Positions 25,381-35,600 of a stretch of DNA of 64,000 bases are shown one piece after another. The DNA is from Opisthorchis felineus. Taxonomy: Eukaryota; Platyhelminthes; Trematoda; Opisthorchiida; Opisthorchiidae. Position numbers and translations under genes: made by a program. Each line of letters opens with the position of its first letter. The stretch's first letter is position 1. The stretch covers positions 537,722 through 601,721 of the forward strand of contig SJOL01006427.1 of NCBI GenBank assembly GCA_004794785.1, given 5' to 3'. The notes beneath the pieces are model-generated. The model was not told the origin of the DNA, ran no database searches, and worked only from the letters and a program-made list of their open reading frames with translations.

Positions 25381-28258
25381 GTGCTAGCTTACTACAATCA
25401 TTCCTCCAGACACTCACCTCCAGACACTCATTCAGGCAATCTGGATAGAAACTGACAACAAGATCGCCACTGACATCGGTTGGCAGCCATATCTTCCAGC
25501 GTCTCCAACCAGGCGCAGTGAGGATCACGCGGTCCCCAGCCTGGAAGGCGAGTAGCACCGACAGCACCCAAGCGTTTCGTAATCTCCTTCATACCCCTCT
25601 GGGCGAGATGGCTCAAGTGGTTAGAGCGCCAGTTTACTGACCGGAAGGTCCGTGGTTCGAACCCGACATCTGCCTCTCGACTTCCCCTGTCTAGGCTTGG
25701 GCAACCTGGCAGTATCCCAGCCCTCGTGCTTCCTTCGGGTGGCATGGCAGCTAGGCACCGGAAGGGTGCTACAGCTGAACGATTATCTTTTATTATCTTT
25801 ATCATACCCCTCTGCCAGGTCAAGGGTTGGCCACCTCTCTGCTTCCGCCACTCTGAATTGGGCATGGAAAACAGCACTCTCTTCGGCAAACGATGATTAG
25901 GCATACGCAACACGTATCCCAACCAACGCAGCTTCTGGTGCTGAACACATTCTTCAATGGAAGTACCCGTTGCACAACCAAAAACTCGCTTTCTAACTGC
26001 CTCGTTACGGATTCGCCGACACCAACCCACACGAGCTATGGTCCTGAGACAACGATTGTCAAACACCTGAAGATGTCTCAGTTCCGCTGCTCGAACAGGC
26101 CAGGTATCACAGCCATACAACAAAACAGCCCGCACTGTAGCTTGATAAACGCGTCCCTTGAGTTTCAGGGATACACCACTTTGACGCCATAGGTGCCTCA
26201 AATTAGCAAACGCGACCCGTGCCTTGCAGATTCGTGCATTGACCTCGTCTGTCACACTACAATCAGAACTAATACAACTTCCAAGATACGTAAAACGCTC
26301 CACAACTTCCAGTGCCTCTCCCTGGATTGTAAGTGGCGTGTTCAGTGACTGCATGTCCAGCAGCATGACCTTACACTTTGTGGGTGCAAAGTGCATACCA
26401 AAGGACGGAATGACTTTGGTCAGTTCATCCAAAAAGGCCTGCGCCCTCTCCTCCTATTCGAAGATGAGAACGATGTCGTCTGCATATTCCAGATCGACAA
26501 GGTTTTCGTCACAGGCTATCTGAACACCGGGGTTTTGGAGACCTTCCAGCGTTCGTCTCATTATCTCATCGATCACGAAATTAAATAGGAAAGGAGAGAG
26601 TGGGCATCCCTGACGGACACCACTTTGTGTACGGAAGCTTTTGGAGAGCTCGCCGTATACTCTAACACGTCCGGAAGTCCGAGAATACAAAGAGCTTATT
26701 ATGTTCACCAACTTCCGGGGCATTCCTTGGTGGGCAAGGGTGTCAAGAAGAACAGACCGGTCAACCGAGTCGAATGCGCCTTGGAAATCCAGGAAGACTA
26801 GAATCGTGGGTCGCTTATACGTATGGCGTTGTTCTAGCACCTGACGAAGTGTGAAGATTTGGTCAACGCAACCCCTACCAGGCCGGAATCCCGCTTGCTG
26901 CTCTCGAGTCAGTGTTTCACGAGCCACCGTAAGGCGACGAAGCACGAATGACGCCAGTAGTCTCGTTACGACCGGGGTCAAGCTGATCCCCCTGTGGTTG
27001 CCACACTCACTACGAGCCCCTTTTTTGAAAATGGGCACTATCACCGACTCTCCCCAGTTGTCTGGGACAGACTCCTTTTCCCAAATGCAAGCGAACAGAT
27101 CAGATAAGCGCTGACTGAGGACTTCACCCCCATCTTTGAACAATGCGGGTGGGAGATCATCCGGACCAGAGGCTCGGTGGCGCTTGAGAGAACATATGTA
27201 GTCATAAATCTCCGAGGCCGTAGGCGGTTCCACGTTAACCGTCCAGGGTTCTACGTCACCTGTGGGATCCAGATGAGTGCTAGCTGGTGGCCACGACAAT
27301 TGTTCGAAGTGTTCGGCCTACCGATCGAGGCGTTCTTCTTTATTCGATATGGTCACTCCATTCCGATCCTTGATGGTTTCGCTCATAGGTGGTTTTCGGG
27401 GACCGGTCGCACGGATCAACTGAAATAATCTTCGGGCATTACCGGCTTTCTGGGCCTCTTCCATTTCCTTGGCCTTCTGTGTCCACCACACTTCGCGGTC
27501 GGCTTTCACGCTCGCCTTCACTTGACGTCTGATACTTCGTCGTGTCAAGTTATGTTCGGGGCCGGCTGGGATATTTCTCCGAGATTTAAGGAGTGCCACC
27601 GTTCGGTCGGATATCCAGTGCTTGAGTGAGCCTCGTGGTGCCGTACCACAGGCAAAATTCCCAGCACTATGCATAGAAGTGGCAATCTCGTCCCAGTATG
27701 AGTTCGCATCTGATGGTGGAGCATTTGGAAGAGATTCTAGGAGACGATCTGGTAAGTTCGTCTAACATTCGGGTCTGCCAGTCTTTCAGTTGCCAAGCGA
27801 TTTGTCCGCACCTTACGCGGCCCTGGAAAACGAAGGGAGAAGCGACTCCGGACGAGTGCGTGGTCAGAATCCACAAATGTGTTCCAAAACGACCGACAGT
27901 CAGTTATCGATCCACGCCATCGGTAACTGATGGCAATGTGATCGATTTGAGTTTGTGGCCGGCATGCCGTTGGAGGACACCATGTGGCCAGACGAATTCG
28001 GCTATTTCGGAAGTTGGTACTGCATAAAAACAGCCTGCGATCAGCACACAGCTGGAACAATCGTTCCCCATTGTCCGTACGTACCGAGTCCAGTCCATAT
28101 CGACCTCCTAATTGGTCTCAGACACGCTAAGCCTGCCCACTTGTGCATTCAGATCTCCGGCAACCACCACGATGTCTGAGCTTTTAGGTCGCCGCAGCAG
28201 GACATTCAGGGCGTCGTAAAACCTGTCTTTGACAGTGTCGGAGCTACAGTCAGTTGGG
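25381..28258 (-). mobile_element. Non-LTR retrotransposon (endonuclease/RT LINE, RTE- or CR1-like), 5'-truncated, nearly open
   Basis: On the minus strand the endonuclease remnant comes first (28,258-27,740; FRNSRIRLATWCPP, DHIAISYRWRGS, SDHALVRSRFSLRF). The reverse transcriptase follows, with IVPIFKKG, NHRGISL, LDFQGAFDSVDR, SGVRQGCPLSPFLFNF and the catalytic LEYADD. The C-terminal part has LGSCIS, RHLWR and KLRWLGYVLRM. From 27,674 to 25,428 one frame is interrupted by only two TAG stops (27,318-27,320, at the position of the Trp in the RWAEHFE motif, and 26,454-26,456). A frameshift lies near 27,750. The element is truncated inside the endonuclease, and a SINE sits inside its C-terminal part. 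Clade assignment is uncertain. Confidence 0.9.
25602..25801 (+). mobile_element. Complete tRNA-derived SINE with 13-bp target-site duplication
   Basis: A 200-bp element is bounded by the identical 13-mer TCATACCCCTCTG at 25,589-25,601 and 25,802-25,814. The head has pol III box A TGGCTCAAGTGG (25,609-25,620) and box B GGTTCGAACCC (25,654-25,664). The body contains GTCTAGGCTTGGGCAACCTG and GGCAGTATCCCAGCC, then GCTAGGCACCGGAAGGGTGC. The tail is short TATCTTT repeats. It lies antisense inside the LINE and adds 213 bp, a multiple of three, so the LINE frame stays open through it. This is the reference copy for the SINEs listed elsewhere. Confidence 0.95.
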
Positions 28259-28480
28259 TATCATGGTTGTACGTGGGCTGGGATACTGCCAGGGCGCCCA
28301 CACCTAGACAGGAGGACGATTAGGGTCCTCAACCAAAGCCTTTGGCTCAAAAGCCTAACCGCAAGGCAGCGGTGTTTGGCAGGAAATGCAAATGCATTAC
28401 CATTTCTACGGAACAAGTCGCCATATGTTCCAACCCCCAACCTGGAGGACCAGGAGACTGTGTTCGTCAGACCTCTAACC
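28259..28480 (-). repeat. SINE-body/LINE-5'-region repeat
   Basis: The minus strand carries GTCTAGGTGTGGGCGCCCTG and GGCAGTATCCCAGCC, as in the SINE body. Upstream of it is a motif (TTTGAGCCAAAGGCTTTGG, then TTGAGGACCC) also present at 44,040-44,075 and, diverged, at 50,420-50,470, in two cases beside LINE endonuclease remains. It may therefore be a LINE 5' region sharing its body with the SINE. Confidence 0.55.
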
Positions 28481-28749
28481 ATTGACCAACCTGGTATGAG
28501 AGACTCTGTGAGTGTCGCGGGGACACCCCCCAGTATAGCTCAATCGGTCGCTGAGGTGCGCAAACCATCACACCATGGTAAGGTCCAGTCTCTTCGTGAC
28601 GGTTCGTTCAGTGTGGAGTATACATGCCCATCCTTATTCATCACCACAGACGTTGTAAATCATCACTTCTAATCGATGATATGGGTGTTTTTGTCATCAG
28701 TTTCTATCCAGATTGTCAGAGTAAGTGTCACCTGTAGCAGGCTAGCACT

Positions 28750-28990
28750 AGGTTTCTTCTCTCATCCATTCGCACAGTGGTGCTTTCTAATGAACTGTGA
28801 TTACATGGTAGTGAAGCATCGCCGATTAGCACTAATGTGCAGTCGATAGTAATGATGATGATGACGATGATGATGATGGTGGTAACAACTTTGATGAGTT
28901 GCGTGACTGGATTTATCCAAGAACCAAACCTGGTACCATTAACTGTGTTGCGACCGTATGTCGACATATCAAGTCCTGAGACGACCGTAT
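28750..28990 (-). repeat. Coding-like repeat R5, copy 2, with (ATG)n
   Basis: The minus-strand frame contains GDASLPCNHSSLESTTVR and STYGRNTVNGTRFGSW, related to the copy at 25,080-25,360. A short ATG/ATGATG microsatellite occupies about 28,847-28,883. No function can be assigned. Confidence 0.55.
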
Positions 28991-29379
28991 TTATGGTGCC
29001 TGTTGGGTGTGACGTAATGCAAGTTGTGGACACTATTACTCGACACAATGGCAGTTTATGAGATAATGGATGCCGTCTCTCAACCGACGATATTCCTGTG
29101 CCTCTTGGAGCCCGCAAGATGTGATTGCGGACCAACGTAAATCATGTCGGAGCTACAAGTCTCATTGATTTTTTGGCTTCGGATTATCTTGTTTGTTGGT
29201 TCCAAACTGATGATAGTGATGGAGATTGGTTTTAGCATAGTTGTGTGTATCATATTCATATTCTCAAGATAAAAACGCTGGTACATTTTTGTTTGTCCAT
29301 TTTCCCAATCTGCCCTTGTTTCAGGTTCTGTGCACCGTTTATTTACATGCTTCCACCTGTTTTCATTTGTCCCTCACAG
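28991..29379 (+). other. Sequence upstream of the first recognised WDTC1 exon
   Basis: No exon for the expected N-terminal 20-30 residues of WDTC1 was found. A second acceptor-like site (TTGTTTCAG) lies around 29,320-29,325, but the residues between it and 29,380 do not resemble the family. I see no promoter that can be supported. Confidence 0.4.
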
Positions 29380-29640
29380 ATTATAACTCCAATCCAATAC
29401 GTCCGAACTAATCATGTGAATTCTCACCTAATCGGCCGATTGGGTTTAGAAACAAGCCTTCAGGGTCATCAGGGTTGCGTGAATTGTCTCGAGTGGAACG
29501 AACGGGGAACCCTTTTGGCCAGTGGCTCTGATGACTGTTGTCTCATCTTATGGGACCCGTTCGATCACAGAAGCGTGTTTACGATGAACACCGGTCACGT
29601 GGGCAATATTTTCTCTGTCAAATTCATTCCAAACTTAAAC
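29380..29640 (+). CDS. WDTC1: WDTC1 exon a: WD40 repeats 1 and start of 2
   Basis: Begins in phase 0 after CCCTCACAG and reads HLIGRLGLETSLQGHQG, then ASGSDD and LILWDP (first WD40 blade), then GHVGNIFSVKFIPNLN. RLGLE and GHTGNIFSVKF-like blocks are hallmarks of the family. It ends after an Asn codon with a GC splice donor (GCAAGT). Confidence 0.92.
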
Positions 29641-32600
29641 GCAAGTTTTTTGCTATTTTATTGACAATCTTGTATGTCTTCAGGAGTATCTCGTTGTGAC
29701 AGGTGCGGCAGATGCAAAGATACATGTGCACGATATCACTCGTATGGAGACACGCCACGTGTTTTCATGTCACTCGGGTCGAATCAAGCGTCTGGCCAAT
29801 ACACCTTCGGAGCCCTTTCTGTTTTGGTCCGCGGCGGAAGACGGCACTGTTCGACAGTTTGATCTTCGAGACCCAACCCAGGTATGTTTGAATAGAGCAT
29901 CGGGCTACATTGCTTAAGAATGCTTGTGAGGTCATACAGTATGAATTTAGTTGTACCTCAGCTTGCTTCTTGTTAACTAAATCTGTCTATCTGGAGAGCT
30001 AGGAAGGAACCGATGAGCAGCATTTTTTAAGGTTTAGTTTGGAACTTGGAATCTCAACTATTTCCAGTTTTAAGGGTTAGTCTTCAAGGGGATATTTCGT
30101 TTTTTTTTGTATTTTTCAAAGAATAGGTCGGCCACTAACAAGGACTGCTTCCAGAGCTTGACGGTACTTATGCTTGTCACTCAGTTGCCCAGTACCCTCT
30201 GACCATATTTTATTCGCATTGGTTTGCCATGTTCGATGAAAGTGAATTGAATCGCTCAGCTTGGCGCTCTCCCTTAACGGAAGTGCATATAACCTTAAGA
30301 AAGCACGAGAACCATCTTAATCTCTGTAGTAACAAGGCGTCTTCAACTTCGAGGCGATACCTCTCAACAAATACTCCACCTAACTACAAATCCTACAAAA
30401 ACCTCGGCATTTTACTGGCTCATAAGGTTCTCGCCTGAGGTGCTGCATTATTTATTGTCCCAAAAACTCCACGTCTACCAAAAGTTCTTGAAGCACACAC
30501 ACTAACCCGTGTCGCGATAATCGCCAAATAGTCTTGCTTATTTAAATGTGAGTTTATGTTGTTATGCTTTTGGAAGTATGATCTGAGTAACGTTTCTTCA
30601 TAAGATCAAACATCTGGGACTCGATGGTTGCACGAACAGATACATGCAGTCATTTGCTGCGAAAGTCCACTCCCGTTTCATAGCTGATAGTTCCAGCTGA
30701 TCGTCCGAAAACCTTTTTGTTTTTTCCTTACTCCCTTTCTTACGCCATCTTGTTGTGCCGCCTTCTAATCATCCTTCATTAAAGAATAAGGGCTCTTGTG
30801 CGCCCCACTTTGTTCTACCCGGCTCTGCTACTGCTGCTACTAATCCAACCAAAAGGGCGATAATCATAGCCATCCTAGGTGCTTAGGTTCATAGCGTACG
30901 TTGCTCGTACGATATCCGCTGTAGTGCGGAAACAAAAGATCGATGTTGAATCTATAACAGCTCCCGACAACAGCTATTTCGCATCAATGATCAGTACCAC
31001 GCTGTTTTTCGTTCCTTTTAACTTTGCTTTCCATATCCGTATACAGTAGATAGAATCCCTAATTTCAATTTGTTCGTCCTTTGCCTTCAGGCGGGTTCTG
31101 CAAAACCATGCAACGTACTGGTCAACTTACATCACCACATTGGTTCTTTTGCTGAAGCCAAATGCTTGGCATTGAATCCCCTTCGACCGGATTTGTTGGC
31201 GGTAGGCAGTAATGATCCGTACGTTCGTCTTTACGACAGGAGGAAGATCACACTTACTTCAGTTGGCCAGCCTATGCGGTTGCGTGAACAGCGGTACGTC
31301 CTTGTCCTCATTCATCGTGGCATTTACAACGAAACCCGTCCGTCACAGAGGACCACCTTATGTATTGACATTCCCGATGTCTCTGTGGATTTATTGTTAG
31401 AATTCCTATAAGAACTAGAGATACTTTGTTGAATTGGACGAGAGGCACTAACCGATGTAAGAAAACCTCATAGGAACTCAGCGTTGCTGAGTCGTGAATG
31501 TTTTACATAATAGTCTCTTTTTATCTATTCTGACTTGTGAACTTGTAAGTTTTCTAATCGGGTTGTTAGTACGCCGGTCGTATGTTGCATTTCGAAAACA
31601 GAGTCGTAAAATGGAACACAGAGTGAACAATGGGCACCCTTCAAACCGATCTACTCTGTCGTGTGAACAGCTGTCATCAGCTGAGTCGAAGTGCGATAAG
31701 TGCGTTTGCGTGTGCCTGTTTGCAGTCCAGAGCCAATCTACGAGGCTTTGCTTTTAAGGTTTGTTTTAACCCTTACATGATATTCGAATCATTTTGGAGT
31801 TTGGCTGACTGAAATCTGCTCCAACGTTGTCTCACTCGCATTAATCTTCATGATGTTCTCCAAAGTATGACTGAACCCATAAACGGGTATCGATCATTGT
31901 GCTTAGTTCGATATATCCTTAGGAAATAGTCAGACCTTTCGTTTCAGGTCAGTTTCGACTCCGGGTAAGAAAAATTCAAAGCATCTACCTCGGTTCGCAT
32001 CATTCCTCGCAATCATGTGCCTTTACTGTTCGAGGTTTTGTTTTGTCGAATTATAAGTTTTGTTTCGGGTTCCGCTGCCTCAAACTGAGCAAAAACACGG
32101 AATTACCTATTTTCACCTCCTGGTATACCCACTCTGGAATTTGTCGTTTTTGGGCCGAAGCTCGCTTGCTGATTATTGCAGCCTCGTCACACTTGATATT
32201 TCTGTGAAGCCCGCTGATAGATGAGGAAATTAGCTGCCTCTGCGAAATGTTTGTGTGTCTACTCGATATGTTGAGCATAACGCGTGTATTCAATAGTCGA
32301 CGAAGTGTCCACATCAAATCAAATGAAATTGAACACAGTATGACTGTCGGAACGTACGATCCTAATTTCAATGGCGATCGCAATAAAACCACTCGCGTTC
32401 CGAACGCCTCAATGGCATGCAATTGTTCACCTGTCTAATTTAATGAGCTCCTTCGCTCATCTGCCATCTGGTGTTGATCCTGTTATGTTTTATGGACAGT
32501 CACTTCCACCACCTCTCTGGTGTGTTCTGCTATTCTAATGAAGGAGGAACTCGTACATTACAGCCATCTCATGAAAAGAAAATTGACGATGTACATCATT

Positions 32601-35600
32601 AAAAGTGCCTCTAAAGTAGGTAGTTTCGGATAGTCCAGGTTCACATAAACCCGAGTGCGTGGTCGGTTAAGAATAAAACCACTGCAGACAATATCCCATT
32701 CAGTATACCAGTGACAGACACCTCTGCACATCGGCATCGTCTCACCACACGATTATTCGAGCAGTTGATGCAGGAGCGATGCTTTTTTTACCCTGAAATT
32801 CTGCCGCGTAGTACATAAACGTGAGTGCTGCTGGTACGTGCTCGTTCAGTGGGTTGAGGGCAGCGGAATTAAGGGACAGAGAAACGAAGGGTAACGAAAA
32901 ACGGGGATGGATAGGATAGGAGAAACAGCCAGAGTGGAACGATTGGGATGAACGCCTGGAGAAGGTCTTATGCTATACAAGACACCGTAACTGTAGATGT
33001 ATTGTTTTCAGCACATCAACTATTGCAAACCCGCATCTTATAGTTGACGTTGACCCACGTGTGACTCAGAGGAGCGAAAATCGGGGTCAGTGGAGCGGAA
33101 CAAGAAAAGGGTACTATCTCAGAATTCAGAGCAACTGAGCAATTAAAGATGCCAAGGCCTTCCCCCTAGAAGAAACATGAAACTAACTGTACGTTCAACG
33201 TGTATCAAAAATTCATTTCTATGCCGCCCTGATGCACAACCACAATGTACTATTCTTTCAAATGTCTGACCTATCGATGTTCCTGCACTGTGAACCATTT
33301 CCTGTGAATTCATACTATTTAGTGTAACTACTGTTTTCATTAATTTAATTCGGTCAGATTTGCGTACAGTGTCGACTAGGTGACTTCAGAATACATATTG
33401 CTACTTCCCTTGATCCATGGAGTGAGGAACAAGTAGACCGGGTGTGGGCTTACCATAGGCAGCATAGAACCTAAGGTGAAACTAACACTTTGTCAATGGT
33501 GATGCTGATTTAACAGACTGCGCTCCTGTCAATCAACAGAGCCTTTCACCGAAGGCGGACGCAGACTTTGATTACCCAATTAATAAGGGTCTGTTGTTCT
33601 AGTCAGTCCCACAGAGTAAAACAATAGGCGACTTCATATAAAAGGTTGACTGGCACCAAGTGCCATAGCCAACCAGAGAGCGGACCAAACACGAACGAGC
33701 ATAGTTGTCACGTTGAGAGTTGGGGAATGCTCTATGTAATCTTATAGAAACAAATGGTTCTACGTCAGTAAACTGAAGTTCCCATGGAGTGGAACGTGCC
33801 TGTTTTATTAGTTTCCGGAACAAAATACTTCATGTAAGTGAAGCAAAAATACCTGACTGGTTATTTTGTAATTACTCTATGCTTAAGTTGACTTCTTCGA
33901 CTTTTCCAAGGCAGTATTACATACAACTATCGTATTCTTGTGGGAAAAATAAGTGTCATCTCGGATTGTTTGTGGTTAAGGGGAAGATTTGTGACCAGTT
34001 TAACCGAAACATGTACGATGGACCGAACAAACAGACCTTTCTACTGGGAAAGTGTGTTTGGGAGGAAATGTTCTTTTTCTCCTGTCGGATCAGAACTGAT
34101 GCCAAACAAGTTCTGAACACGGCCTCCGGGTTAGTGTACTGAGTATTCCCATTTGTGAGTGTAAACTACATGCCATCCTCCTCAGTTTTGAAGGCCCATT
34201 TACTAGGGTACTCGCAACGCGATAAAGTCAACCAACAACCGTATCAATGGACAGAGTAAGCACCACACCCAACTCGACCAGTCACCGAATTTGTAGGTGA
34301 TTGAGAGCAATGAAACCGAGACAGAAATCTACCCTTCCTTCGGATGGAAAGCTATTTGGATGAATACAAATAATTCATCAGTACGGAACTTTGCAAAGCG
34401 ATTGTGGATCATTGATTCTCAGATCCATAGTGTGTTTTCTAGTAAGGATGAGGTAATGCACCTAAGGAAATTGGGCCTTGGTGCGATATAAAGATTGTCA
34501 TAGTTTGAGATTAGATGCAGAAAGCTATGTTCGCGAGACCTACAGATGGTCCCTGAGTGCCCATATCAACGACAGTGCAACTCCTTGTAAATCCTGGACT
34601 GCACTTCCGGCACATTTCTGAATCCGGTGTGGTTAGAACATAAAGTGGGATGTGCCGGTTTCACATCCATCAGTAGCCGACTCGTTAGATTCAAGTCCCG
34701 TCATTACATTTGCGGTCGTGCCGTACCGTAAAGCGAATGGACTATCCGTCAAAACAGTAAGCTTCCGAGAAGGATGACTGCATCTCATCTAGCCGGGTCC
34801 CTTATTTGACGATGCGTTTAATCCGGTGTTTTGGACGACACTATGTGGACGGAAAATGTCACTGGACACGAGCTTCCAACACTTAATAAGAAGAGGGGGT
34901 TTCACTTTGCGTCGAGGATACACAGACCTCCGTCCTTGTTTCTTTTATCTGTGTTCCACTGTTTAATGTAAGGGTTATCCGTTTCGTATCACACTCACAA
35001 CTGGCGGAATATTTTGTAGGCATTGGAATCACTTGTTATGCTGGCTATGAGCCGAAATCTCGGCTGACACTATCAGTTACTCATTTTAATTTATTTCGTT
35101 TTCTAGTCGTTTCCAACAGAGTGCGACTGAGGAGGTGAATGAAACGGTTGAAGTGCCTTTCGACAGTGTCCGCTATTTTGTTCCTGGTAAGCTTTTAGAC
35201 TTTTTTCAGGTGGTGCCAGCGATACCTTCTTTGATGCATCATATACGTGCGATCTTCCTTAACGATGAACTGAGGTGTAACACCGCAACATTTAATTTTT
35301 CATTGCCTGTCTTTTAAAGAGTTCGCGTAGGTTAATGGATTGTCAATTAGTAGTCATATGCCAGTCCCCTATTTTGAATTTATTTGTTAAACTCAGTATC
35401 TTTTACAGGCAGCTAGCCATACCCGGAGCGTATCGTTTTTCAGTGAACTTATGACGGTGCCTTGCATGGCGTCAGTGCTATTCGACAAAGTATCCAGCCG
35501 TCCCGACTTCTCTTTCTGAAAGCCAGGCAAAGCGATTCCTCTTTAGACAGAAGAACCACAAGACTGACCAAATTCGACCTCTCTCCCTAATAGGGATTTG

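Noticed and set aside
25602..25675. A functional tRNA gene
   Set aside because: Box A and box B are good, but the sequence continues into the SINE body, lacks a clear paired acceptor stem, and has a retroposition duplication. It is a SINE head.
29645..29683. GT donor at 29,645 instead of the GC donor
   Set aside because: It leaves one extra base and shifts the WD40 frame into stops, while the GC donor joins in phase.
34685..34715. tRNA T-arm-like GATTCAAGTCCC
   Set aside because: Only a B-box-like word is present, with no box A at the right distance and no SINE body after it.
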